In this document: in pieces, positions 44,536 to 55,599 of the stretch
Layout: each line of letters starts with the position of its first letter
Numbering within the stretch: position 1 is the first letter of the stretch
Assembly: GCF_030247195.1 (NCBI RefSeq)
Contig: NC_080671.1
Coordinates: 467,104,766 to 467,168,765 of the forward strand
Direction: 5' to 3'
Length of the DNA stretch: 64,000 nt
Source: Topomyia yanbarensis
Lineage: Eukaryota; Arthropoda; Insecta; Diptera; Culicidae
The notes under the pieces: generated by a model
Databases searched by the model: none
Seen by the model: the letters and a program-made list of their open reading frames with translations, nothing else
What the model was told of the DNA's origin: nothing
Position numbers and translations under genes: made by a program

Positions 44536-44563
44536 GGCACCGCCAAGCTAACGCATTTGTGCC
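44536..44563 (+). other. 3' stem-loop of the intact LINE
   Basis: GGCAC pairs with GTGCC around CGCCAAGCTAACGCATTT, 26 bases before the end of the element. Same position and loop core as the stem-loop of the ORF1-only element at 36,511. Confidence 0.65.
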
Positions 44564-44589
44564 TATCAAATAAACGAAATGAATAAAAA

Positions 44590-44600
44590 AAGGATAATGC
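44590..44600. repeat. 11-bp target site duplication, right copy (intact LINE)
   Basis: AAGGATAATGC, identical to 38,408-38,418. Confidence 0.85.
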
Positions 44601-44809
44601 TGTTGTGATTGGAACAAATTCTCCGACATTTTTGGACTTACATCCGGCAAAAAAGTGCAAGTTTTCAAGCTACGCCAATGGTTGGCATGTTCGGATGCAG
44701 CCCAAGAGCTAATCTAGTATCTTCATCCATATTTCCCGTAAACTTATATCGAGCGAAACTATGAAGAAACCCGGATCTCTTTCGCCGTCCCATTAGCAAG
44801 AAATTGAGA

Positions 44810-45530
44810 ATGGTCCAGTCTACGTTAAGTCGGATATTGAAACGGTAAAACGAGAGTTTGACCGCACATTGGAAGGGAAAAAGTGGACAAAATGGGTTTC
44901 CATATAGTGTGAAGGATCACAGTAGGACAATCGAAGTTTTCAGGAGGAATTCCAAATGTTCGATGAGAGATGTGGAGAAAAAACTGCATTTAAGCAATGC
45001 ATTTGTGCAAAATGCAAAAAAAAAACATGGAGAACTACTCACGTACAAAGTCCAAAAGGTGCCAGTTTGCGATGAACGGAATACAGTGGGGAAATCATGT
45101 GCGCGGAAGCTCTGCAGTCAGCTGTTGACGAAATTGCATGACGAGGCTTATGTGAAAGTAGATTTGCTGCCGCTTCCTAGGCTCCTTTTCTGCACTTTTT
45201 GTCATAAGTTTGACGTCCCTGAGGAGGTTAGTAATCAGAAGATGCCTAAGTTTGCCAAAGAAATATGTGGTTTGGCAGGCAAGATGCTAATGCGCAGAGT
45301 GGAGAATCTTGTCCGTGACAACCGGAACGTTCAATTAGCAGGAGTACTTGATAGAATGCCCCCAAAAGCGTTGACTTCCACTTCTGAGGTTACACGATGA
45401 CCCTACGCTTTTCTGGACGGATTTAGCCTCGTACATTACTCAAAAGATGTTCCGGAATGGTACAAGGCTAAGGAGGTCATTTTTAACATTGAAATTGCTT
45501 CATATGGGGCTGGAGCTAGGTTTAAAAATA
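44810..45530 (+). pseudogene. ITmD37E-type mariner transposase relic
   Basis: The conceptual product contains SMRDVEKKLHLSNAFVQNAK (DNA-binding helices), LTYKVQKVPVCDE, HDEAYVKVD with the first catalytic aspartate, a KFDVPEEVSNQKMPKFAKE block, and after a frame change near 45,380 a DPTLFWTDLAS block with the second aspartate. The third catalytic region is not found. Several frame changes and an in-frame TAG near 44,907 make it inactive. It lies downstream of the intact LINE, in sequence that predates the LINE insertion. Same superfamily as the relic at 32.0-32.45 kb but a different deletion. Confidence 0.7.
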
Positions 45531-45642
45531 AAATTTGAAACTCGATCCGCGTCACGAAAATGTGTCAGCGTGACTTTAGCGCTGTTAATTTTCGTTGGAT
45601 TTACAAAGCCGTGTGGTGTCCAGCAGGCGAAGATCTTTTTGC

Positions 45643-45799
45643 ACTATTTAAGCCAAGAATAGAACCAGTGGGAACCTGCTCCCATGTCGTAGGAGGCGAC
45701 TAATAACATGCTAGGAGTTCCTAGGTCATGGTATTGCTTCGTACCGAAGACTTAACCTGGACGGATCTTAAGGTTTTGAATCATAGCTTTTTTCCATTC
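45643..45799 (+). repeat. 160-bp dispersed repeat, copy 2
   Basis: Inverse match of 17,521-17,678 with few differences. It follows the mariner relic by about 110 bp; the other copy has no mariner next to it, so it is a separate repeat. Confidence 0.7.
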
Positions 45800-46420
45800 T
45801 GTTTTGATATAGTCACCAGACTTGTTATAAACACTTCACCACACAATGAGGACTAATATCCCTCCCTCAGGATGAGGTAGAAAAGAATGCTGGAACGGGA
45901 GCATCTCTACCGTTGTGTGTGACGACTCAAAAAATGAGAGAGTTCTTGCTCAGCGGAATGATGCAGACACATATTTTATCGCGCATGGGATATTTGCTCC
46001 GTAGAGGAGAGTGGGCTACACCTCATAATGATTCAAGAGGAGTTTGTGATGTCCTCACACGCGTTGTGAGGAGGTAATGATTAGTAGCTGTGAGTTTTTG
46101 TTATATGCGCTGATGCGTCTGCAAAGCTTGTTTGTGATGTGTATTTTTTGTTTATGAACTAAATGTATAGTTAAGCGTTGTATGAAGCAATTCAACTGTT
46201 TAAATATATACATAGTTTTCAAAGATGTAAAGGGAGCCTCTTTTCGCCCTATAAAATTGTCACTACCCTTTTGAAACCATTGGTTAGAGTAGTATCTGCA
46301 ATATATTTGTACTATCCGTTGACCTAAATGGTAGTGCGATATTTTGGGCACCCGATTAGAGTTTTCGTTATACTGAAACAGAAGTGTTGCACCATTCTCA
46401 GGCCATTTTTTGATTTACTA
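45800..46420. other. no recognised gene
   Basis: Unassigned; no motif-bearing frame seen. Confidence 0.35.
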
Positions 46421-47690
46421 GTGGTTCTTAGGAACAAAGCAAACGTGTTGGTGTCAATTTATACGCATTTCATCGATTGAAGGACTTGTAAGTAATGAAA
46501 TAGTACAGTACACTCCTAAAGAGGCCACAACTTGCCAAACGATCTATTATTAAAATATAATACTCGTTTAGGAAGAAGGTATCAAAAACTGAGACATTTT
46601 TTGACGTATGGGTGAACGAGGGTAAGCTAAAACTTGACACACATGTTTCTATTGAAGCAAACCGTTTGTTCGATACGCGCTGACCAAGAGGATTAAGGAT
46701 TTGGTGCCAAAACTACATCATAACTCATTGCACGGTGCTACAGTGGTTTTGAACTTTTCAAGTAAACTAGCATAGGTTATAATGCATCACAAAAAAAGGT
46801 TTGAAAAATGTTGCTTGCCCCTAAACTCTTGATTTATAGCAGAATTAAATGCTCTTCCGAATTATTATTAGAACCAAGACGTGCCTTTGGAAGAATGTTG
46901 AACCATTTGCATATTTGTCATGAAAAATTCATATTATAGTCCCAATATTGCACAATATTTCTTTCATAACAGAATAATACAGCATACCCTTGGAAAGGGC
47001 TAACTTTACCACAATAGATATAAATACTGGTCGAAGTGGTTCGTCTCCAACAAAAAAGTCTATCTTTCTGTTTCTAGAACTTTCTAGAAATCGGCTTAAA
47101 CTGGACATTATAGCTAATTTTTTGGTGCCAAAGGTTCCAGAAACTTGTTTTTGCTATAAATGAATATGATAAGGAGCAATGATAGAGGGCTTCATTTTTT
47201 CTAATTTTTCATAGTAGCTTCGAAGCCAACACATTCGTTCAAAAATCGGTTAACGTGTTATTTTAAAAATAATAATAATTTCGTAAAGCACTACCGTAGG
47301 TACCTAAACAATAATGTGAGAAAGAATGATGCGAAATTTCTAAAGGATTTAAGTTATTGTGCATATAGAACTTTTTCGAGTTTCAATGTTTTACAATGAA
47401 AATTTGGGAAAATATTGTGGCTATCGTATATCCTACATATTGGGAAAAGGCTAACGTATATCCTACATATTTCATGAACTCATCATTTCATTATATTTGC
47501 TAAACAATATATTTAAAACAATATTTCACTTGCAGGGTCATTATTTAGAGAAATCAGTTTCAAAATAAGAAGTTTCGTGTTCTCCTCCGAACATAGAGTA
47601 CAGAGGCGCTAGTATGGAGGGTGTATCACTAATTTCTAGGCCTACAATTGATGAAATGCGTATAAATTGACATCAGTTGGCCTTAAGAAC
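46421..47690. mobile_element. noncoding DNA transposon with about 55-bp inverted ends
   Basis: The left end (GTTCTTAGG ... TGTCAATTTATACGCATTTCATC) and the inverse of the right end (GTTCTTAAGG ... TGTCAATTTATACGCATTTCATC) match over about 55 bp. TA lies outside both ends. The interior has no transposase; CGTATATCCTACATATT occurs twice at 47,424 and 47,455. Confidence 0.6.
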
Positions 47691-47692
47691 TA

Positions 47693-48349
47693 ATATAATA
47701 ACACAATTGGCACTATACAATATTTATCCGCGATGGAGAAATTTTAAGTAAAAACTATTTTCCTTCACTGAGGAGAAAATTGTTGGGAACCCGCCTTTGC
47801 GCGTAAAGGACACAAAACCTATAACTAAACTATTCATGGAGATACGTTTCGAGTTCGAAAACACAGTTTGTGTTTCTAGTGGAATTGGTATGAAAGCTCG
47901 TATTTAAGCGCAACGAAAACTCGAATCACGTGTTCCAATTATTGCCCTACCTTTTGAACCAATGCGTTGAACAAAGATGGCAAAAGCTGCTCTAACCAAC
48001 GGCTACAAATAGGAAGGTGATAATAGAAACAGGACGAAAATAGGCTCATTACCCTAGCGTTGAAAGTAGATAATCAGAATGGTATAAAATTCTCGACTAT
48101 GTATAATTTTAATTATCGCTGTCGATAATTGTCTGATTTTAAAAATGTATTGCCCATTGGAAATTTATCCGCATAAACTTTCTACTTTGACATTTAGTAA
48201 CAAAAACTACAAACAACTATTTTTTAAGATTTTATTATCCATATCTTGGAAACTAAGTAATTTAAAAAAAATGATTTTATTGAGAAAGAACGCTAAAAGA
48301 AAATATAATATTATGCAGACATTTTACTTGGAAGCAATTTCGTGTTGTA
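47693..48349. other. no recognised gene
   Basis: AT-rich, without a motif-bearing frame. Confidence 0.35.
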
Positions 48350-48930
48350 TTAGATATCAAAATTAAAATATTTATGTTGCATGATGGTGTTATTGAGTTT
48401 GACGAATAGAATTGATTTTAAATTTTCGGAGCTTAGTTTTGTCCGATCGTTGATTAATATTTTCCAGAGGCCACTGAATCCTCGCTCAATTGAAACCTGT
48501 GTACAAGGAGTGCTCAAGGCCGTTTGGCACAATAGAGCCAAGTCTTCTAGCCTCTTGGATTCCCACCACATGATGATATCCGTATTCAATCTCGGGGTAT
48601 CTTCTAGAGCAAATTTTCTAAGTTTCTTCTCCATTGATACAATACTCTCACATATTACATTGCGTCGCTCGACATTTATCAGCTGCTCTACCCTAGACAG
48701 ACATGAATTAGCTATTGAGGATGGTTCTTCGTGTTCTTCAATATGACTGACATTACTGTTCTTGATAGATTTCAGCGTATTCCATGTAGAAAGCAAATGA
48801 CACTAGCATTCGTTCTAGCATTAAACGTTACTATTGCATTTTCTTTATCTTCATGCGAAAGGACCGGATGAGTGAAGTTGTCCAGGCGAACGTCCACGTA
48901 TAGAGCTGCTTGGAATGCAATATTGTTATA
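48350..48930 (-). pseudogene. hAT transposase C-terminal relic, family 1
   Basis: The minus strand reads QAALYVDVRLDNFTHPVLSH (48,925-48,870), then after one frameshift near 48,790 the dimerisation domain: WWESKRLEDLALLCQTALS, STPCTQVSIERGFSG, TKLSSENLKSILFVKLNN, ending near 48,350. This is the hATC layout (W, LALL, P-T-x-SER-FS, R-x-L-S-x-NL). The catalytic core upstream is missing. Confidence 0.75.
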
Positions 48931-49715
48931 CCTAATCTGACCAACCCTACGGAATTTGGGAGGACAGTACGGATTTTTGGTCGTGTGTTCGGAAAAAATG
49001 CTTGTACGGATTTGTCCGGAATTTGCACGGAATTTTCAACCTCAGTGCAAGTGGAAGTACTCCCGGGACAACAAAAAGTCTTCCACAAATGGAAACAGAC
49101 TAAATAATGTTGCAAACTAGTTTCGCAGGTTCCAGAAATCCAATTCTTGTTAGCAAATGGAAACCGGTGAACAAGAAGAGTGCTAAAAACTTGATTTTTG
49201 TAAATTTTCTCTAAGCTGTGGGACTAAGCAAACTTTGCGATTTTTTCTAACATAAAAGAAAAAAAATTAACTTTTATCCGCCTCGACTAGTTGTTAAAGT
49301 CGTTCTCCCAAGTTGGGGGTATTTTGAAAATCAGTGTCTAGCAGCCACCAAGTCGTTCTATCTAAGTCGAAACGCAATTTACCCGATTAATTTCCGTTAT
49401 GAAAAATATAGTGCTCGATGTACACATTTGGTTCAACTCAATTTGCCTCCTATGAAGGTATCTAAAAATGATATAATCATATACAATTTCTATTTTTAAT
49501 CTTTTTCGGAACCAAAAATTTCATCATACTCGAAGAACATTAGATACAGAAACGAGGCTGTCAAGTACAATAGAGTATTTAAATTTACGTTAGATTTTCA
49601 GCCAGATAAACTGATTGGAGGAACATAATTAGTATAAGTGCAAAATGCGTGTACACTTATTTTTATATTCCGTAGTCAATTTCTTCTTGTGCAAAGAAGC
49701 GCTTTTTTACTTTAA
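48931..49715. other. no recognised gene
   Basis: A TACGGATTTGTCCGGAATTTGCACGG-like patch near 49,010 is unusual in composition, but nothing else supports a feature. Confidence 0.3.
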
Positions 49716-49823
49716 TACTATGTTCACACTACAGAGTTAAAATACGTTATTCTAATTAGCAACAAGAAAAATGCCATCAAGATAGCGTTAAAACACGTTT
49801 TAATGCGTAGTGTGAACGTAGTA
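49716..49823. mobile_element. 108-bp palindromic MITE
   Basis: TACTATGTTCACACTAC at the left and the inverse of GTAGTGTGAACGTAGTA at the right form inverted ends, with GTTAAAA-type extensions. Only about 35 bp lie between the arms. Confidence 0.65.
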
Positions 49824-49854
49824 TAATGTTGTGCGTTTATAAAATTATGGCGTA

Positions 49855-51030
49855 CAGTGATGTACCAAATCGGGTTTTTATAATTTTGGGGAAAAACCCC
49901 AAGGTTCCTTTCCCGGTTAAAAGGGTTTTGTCATGGGAAGTTTGGGTTTTTTGAAGTTTTTGATGTTTTAATAATAGAAAATTAATGTATTTTTACCTAA
50001 ACATTTTTTTTTTGATTTATGAGCATTATTGTCATTAAGAAGGTTTGAGGTTTGAATCTGAAAATTTTGATAGGTCTTTCTCGATATAATCATTGTCTGA
50101 TCGCTGATCCCACATTTCTTTACCAATTTTGTATTTAAAAAGCTTTCCAACACAAGCTGAGCTAAGTCGATTGCGTTTCTTACTGCGAATCCACCACCAG
50201 CCGAAAGAATTCGGATTACAATTTGTGAGAGTTCTGATTGCGGAGCGGTCTTTTTGTGCACATTGCTCATTTTTACTTTCCACCGAATGAAGTAGGTATT
50301 TAGTAAATTTTGTGTGAAAAATTTTCTAACTTCGATAAAAGTGAAACAACTTCTAAAATGAGTAACAAGCAGGATAAAAGTTGCTTGGGCATCACATGAT
50401 TCTGATTTTTATAAGGGTTACTATGATTATTGTTCGATGTATTATATAAAACGAGCTGAAATTTTTGGCTGCGGACTAAATGAGTGACCGAAAATAAATG
50501 TCGTAAGAACAGAACATGCGTCATAAAACCCGTTTTGAATATATTAGAATGTAAAAATCGGAAGCTAAAAGAAGCTCTTCCATGTAACAGTCGATTAAAA
50601 GAACCGTCGGTATAAAATCCGTAATAAATATATTGGGTTCTTACAAAGGAATCTTCTTCATCCGACTTTAAATCTTGAATGTAACGTTTTACGGATTTAG
50701 CTACAAGCCAATTATGCTGGAAGTTTCTTACCATTTTTTTCGAGTGAGAACTTTCTAAGCGATTCTCATGCTGAAGGATCTCTGTCCGATTTTTATGCTT
50801 GATAATTATATTCGATTTTTACATTTTAAGATAATTGAAGTGGGTTTTACAAAGCATGTTCTATGCTTGCGACTTTAATTTTCGGTCGCTCAAATCTAAA
50901 TGCAAGATTCTTAAAAAACGCTAAACAAACATTCTAAAGTCGATCAAACGAAAAAAAACAGGTTTCGGCCGGGTTAAAATGGTTTGGGAAAAACCCGGTT
51001 GCAACCCAAAAATAGAAACCCGGGCAGATG
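49855..51030 (-). pseudogene. hAT-like element relic with hATC remnant, family 2
   Basis: Between CCCGGTTTTT-type GC patches at 49,870-49,935 and 50,965-51,025, in opposite orientations, the minus strand carries a shattered dimerisation domain at about 50,225-50,110. RILSAGGG, RSKKRNRLSSACV and ESFLNTKL occur in two frames that would be contiguous after small frameshifts. The open frame 50,734-50,300 (KRYIQDLKSDEEDSFVRTQY) may be an upstream part but is not recognisable. No 8-bp duplication found. Confidence 0.5.
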
Positions 51031-51179
51031 AATTTATTCTCAGCGGTACATAATAGAATAGCGGCATAATAGAAATTATGTTATATATCAGGCTTGCTTG
51101 TATCAAAAACCGTCCATATTTACTGCTGTAAGTTGTCGTGATGAGATTTGTTACTTCTATTTCAGGTATAGGGGTGATC

Positions 51180-51560
51180 TTATATTACGTGGATGTCTCT
51201 TTGGCCATAATCGGAAACTTTAGTGACACGGGAGAACTCACTCTCTTCTAGGATATGAACCATAAATTGCAAATTAAGTATCAGATTCAGGATCCGCGCG
51301 CGATCATACAAGAATACACGCAAATATGCGACTAGCCACATGGTTATAAAATCGAATTTATACACGAGAAGTTACATACACGCTAGCACACGCGACAAAC
51401 ACGTTCACATACAAACGCTTGAGCCCATCGCGATCATCCACGCATACCTACGCTTACGATCTTGTAAACAGGATAACACTCCGGTGACTAAGTGAACGTT
51501 CTAGCACTTTTAAATTCATAAACGCGGTCTGATGAATGAGCCTGTGCGCTTGTGTTCGCG
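51180..51560. repeat. direct repeat, unit 1
   Basis: Shares with unit 2 GAACTCACTCTCTTCTAG, ATGAACCATAAA, AATTAAGTAT, GCGATCATCCACGCA and further blocks in the same order. Rich in CACACG/CGCG words. Noncoding. Confidence 0.6.
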
Positions 51561-51659
51561 CGATCATGAATTGGTTACGTCCGGAAATTCTTCCTCTCGG
51601 CCCTAGCCGCCCTGGTCCCTCAGCTGGACTAATCAGAAAAAATGAGGCTCATATCTACT

Positions 51660-52190
51660 AGACAATACGTTCCATGGCGACATGGCCGGGAACTCTAGTG
51701 ATAGAGCTGATAGTGATAGAGAACTCACTCTCTTCTAGCATCTGAACCATAAACTGAAAATTAAGTATTATACTCACGGTACGTACGATCATCGAAGAAC
51801 ACACTCGAATATGCAAATGGACACCCGGTTTTAAAATCGAATTAAAGCATGCGAAGTGATACGCCAGCACACGCGGCACACAAACATCTACGCGACAAAC
51901 AAACGCCCACGCAATCGAACACAATAACATCCAAACGCCCGAGCCCTTCACGATGGCACACAAAGACGAACATACAATCGCGATCATCCACGCACAACTA
52001 CGCCCAAGATTTCATAAACACAAAAACGCCCCCAATGATTTAGTGACCCGTACACTACCCATGATCGCATACTTGTCCCGTTTTCTATAGGATTTCCTAT
52101 CTTTATGGGACTGATATGCGATCATGGACAGTACAGCACTTCTAATCCGATTAACGCGGTATCAAGCGCATAAAAATAAAGGCTCATTCC
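51660..52190. repeat. direct repeat, unit 2
   Basis: Same family and orientation as 51,180-51,560, with extra CACACGCGGCACAC-like sequence and a small hairpin element at 52,050-52,134. The pair is 100 bp apart and may be an old long-terminal-repeat-like duplication or a local tandem duplication. Confidence 0.55.
52050..52134. mobile_element. 85-bp hairpin element
   Basis: CATGATCGCATA at 52,060 is perfectly inverted at 52,115-52,126, with GTCCC/GGGAC further in. GTAC stands at both outer edges (52,050-52,053 and 52,131-52,134). Confidence 0.6.
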
Positions 52191-55100
52191 AACGCGATCG
52201 TAAAGTTCATACCCCTGCACAACTGAACCGTACAGTCGATATCACAATCAGAATCATGGCCTGCTGCAATTGGACTGTAGCAGTAATGAGTGATTCTGAT
52301 GTGGAGCCCTTCCGTGAACTTAGCTCTACAGCTCCAGTAGGAAAACTCTCGAAAAAGAAAGAAAGAAAACAAAATTTAAAATATCTATGAGAATCGCATT
52401 CTGCAATAAAATTATGTTTTTGTCTGCCAGTTAGTATGAAATTTAGGAACATGTTTAAAGCAGTTGCAAGAAAAACATTTTTACCAATTACTTCTCCGCG
52501 ATGCAACCACATTAAATATATTTTCATTCTCTTCAGACTTTCGTTGCTAAAAAGTAAAGCTTTTCAAAAATGATTTTTTTTGTAGTTTTAGTTTTTAATA
52601 TAAATTTTTAATTTTTATACAGCATTTGTTTTTTGCGAAGAAGAGATTATTCCCTGCAATTTATTCTCGGAGTGTTTAGTGCTGTACAAAATTCAGATCT
52701 CGAACATTTTTTTTAAAACGATGCCTACAAAAACTCTTAGGGCCTTTGAAAGTATTGCGCTTGAATCAAAATGCTTTGCTTAGCGTGCAAAATGCTCTCA
52801 ACCCGACCTGGAAAACCGTGTAATGTTTCAACTGTATCGAAGATGGTCGTTCGCGATTTTAAAGATTTTTGGGTGAATCTTGGAGGAGTTACTGTATTGT
52901 AAAATCTGGCAGGAAGTGTCAATTTGAACAACAATCGCTGTGATATTTTGATTCTTGCCGAAGTGATCGTTTAGTGTTGAGATGTGTGAATATTAAAAAC
53001 AAAAGTGGAACTCTGGTCAAAGAACGTGACTTCGAGTCTTTTCGTATTAGCCCAAGTTTTTGGAATATTTAGTTGCAGGTTTCCCAGCTTGGCCTTGCGA
53101 AAGTCACCTCTATCAGATGCCATCATATCAGGCATTTAATAATGATAATTTTCGATAGATTGCGCCAGGCAAACAAAATCATTTTGCAGAACGATCTACA
53201 ACATGTCGTTGAACGTGAAGCACTATAATAAAATTCAATATCCTCGGGTTTATGGATAAAATCAAGATTCAACTGCCCGATACGGCACCTCGAACTTGTG
53301 ATACGGTCTTTAAAAGTATCGCTGTACAGAAAAGTGGAAACGTTACAAAGGATACATGAAAAAACTAATTATGCCTAGATTATTTCAATGGTGATTACGC
53401 GGTAAGATTGCGTCTTTCCTACCTGATCCGACAATACAAAACACGACAAATAATGCTTTGCAGTTATCAATGACAGATTCCTACCTCCACATTCTATGAT
53501 GAAACGGCTCACTATCATAAACCGTAACAGCAGTCGTTAAGAAAACTCATCTCTGACAATTAATACCAATACTCAGTCTTCAATACCGTCGCCTGATCCC
53601 CAAATGGTTGCCAACATTGTGACTTGTTCAGGCAATAACGGCAACTGCAAAACCGTTAAAACTGTGTGCAACTTCAAATCAAAAGCCAGAGTTCTCAGTT
53701 GGGACGAAGAAAGAAAGAAGACCCAACCGTGCATTTACTGATGAGATGAAATCGAAACGCATAAGCATTTTACTTTAAATTTGTCGATTTGTACTCTAAG
53801 ATTCTAATCAATGCGGCTGAACCAATCCATTGCTTTTTACTTGACTTTCGAATGCAAATCATCTCAAGGTGTCACTTACATTCGACGAAAGCTCACACGC
53901 CAATTCTGCAACTAGATGATACACTATGGTAGGCCATGCGCCAACACAAATAGGGAGAATTCATCTACCAACACCAATAGTATCAAACAATATTTCAGAG
54001 AATCTCCAAACCAACAGCTTGCACACCTAGGGAAGTAACAAACAAAGAAAAAGGAGCACAGGCTAGCAAAGTGCAGCTAAATCAGTATCCAAAACGGAAA
54101 TCAGAACAAGATACACAGGGTAAATAATAATCGCCGCACACTGAGATGACATCCTTCGGTGAACCGCCGAGGAAAAGTTCAGCAATAATGGCGATATCAG
54201 AGACTAATTGAGACGGCGGACTCGCGAGTTTTTCATGGCTCAAGAGGTACTAGTTCATGTAGTACAAGAGGTCCCTCGAAATGTCAAACAGAACACGTCT
54301 CGATAACCAAGCATGCTTTGCTTCTCCTGGTTTTAATTATTGCGTGTTTATTTATTGACGACGATACTAAAGAGAAAATCTTTCTTTGACATCAATAATT
54401 ATTTTAGCAGACATATAGAGCTGAGGAATGTGTATTTTCCTGGTTTCGGCCTTCGATAGAGTGCAAATCTTAAAAAAGATTAAATCTAAATATTTGGAGC
54501 CCTGGAACTTTATTTCAGCGATAGCCCTAAAGATGCCGGGGCATTTTCTATCCAAATTGAGTCTAGAGGTACTAGGGCGAAAAGTTATACTTTAATCAGT
54601 GCAGGTGAGACAACTATTTGTATTCCATACAATAGTGACATTTTTAACTAAACTTGTCATATATTTCTATGTAGCGAACAGTTGTTAAAACCGACAGGCA
54701 CGTGGCAAGTTCCATTAGCATCGTTCTTTAAAAATAGAACAACAATGTCAGATTGTACTGTGTACTCTTACAATTACGAATATTAATTACATTGTGATAT
54801 ATATTCCACCTAAAACCACTCTAGATCGCATAGCAGATAACAGATATATACGACAAAAAAAAGACGAAACTTCAAACTGAACCTTGCTCGAAACTATTGC
54901 CGAATTTATCCAAGGGCGTGAAAGCACGAGTAAACATTTTCTACAAATACATGATATTTATTATGTTTAACATACATCTTATTTTTATTCAGTAACAAAT
55001 AACAGTACTACAATTAAATATGTGTATAACGGGCTATATCTCATTAAAAAGCATTCAGCCTTGTCTCCAGTTGTTCAACTCAGTTCCGAATTTTATTATT

Positions 55101-55246
55101 CTTGAAGCCTCCAACATTTCATCGAAGTGGTTAACACTATCAACATTGATATCATCTAATCTATAATTCATTGTTTTATTAGTGTCAATCATTCAAATTT
55201 TAAATTTACCTTCGATTCGTTTGATAATATTTCGGTTCCATCATAG
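52191..55246. other. no recognised gene
   Basis: The minus frame at 54,555-54,367 (preceded in frame by TFRPSTSRLN) reads RKCPGIFRAIAEIKFQGSKY and could be a repeat-derived or host fragment. I could not identify it. No other supported feature. Confidence 0.3.
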
Positions 55247-55594
55247 AGGGCATATAGTATTTTTCTTCAACCTGGTTTTATAAAATTATCTTGTCAGAAT
55301 ATAAAAAAATGTCAAAAATTTTGCCTCTGGGTGGATCAAAAGCGTTCCGAAAACAAGATTCCTCATAATAAATTAAGCATATTCGTCGATAAGCAAGGCT
55401 GTGACTTCAAGCTCACCGGAGTAGTATTTGACCCATCTGGAATTGAAAATGCGTTACAGACGTGTATTTCTTTCAGACCGATTCCAATTAAATTGGGACT
55501 TACAGTGCTCGATCCCCTGGGAACTTGCGAAGAAAATTTTTATTTGTATTTCCCCAACCTGAACAATTCCGCACCTCGTTGTTTACGATCTGGG
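55247..55594 (+). CDS. candidate host exon, unknown family
   Basis: An open frame follows a possible acceptor (TTCCATCATAG) and reaches a donor-like GG|GTAAAC at 55,595. It reads SIFLQPGFIKLSC, FCLWVDQKRSENKIPHNKLS, KLTGVVFDPSGIENALQTC, SFRPIPIKLGLTVLDPLGTC and NFYLYFPNLNNSAPRC. The composition, with spaced cysteines and prolines, looks like a secreted or beta-rich protein and not like a shadow frame. No ATG is needed if it is internal. I recognise no family; transposon origin is possible. Confidence 0.4.
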
Positions 55595-55599
55595 TAAAC

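Larger units (their letters stand above)
38419..44589 (+). mobile_element. full-length I/LOA-type LINE, apparently intact
   Basis: A 6.17-kb element bounded by perfect duplications. It has a 302-bp 5' UTR, ORF1, ORF2 overlapping it by 8 bases, an 852-bp 3' UTR with internal tandem repeats, a terminal stem-loop and a short A-rich tail. Endonuclease, reverse transcriptase and RNase H in one ORF2 place it in the RNase H-bearing group (I or LOA clades; I favour I-like). Both frames are uninterrupted. With the exact duplication this suggests recent insertion and possible activity. Decayed relatives are at 6-9 kb and 13-16.6 kb. Confidence 0.9.
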
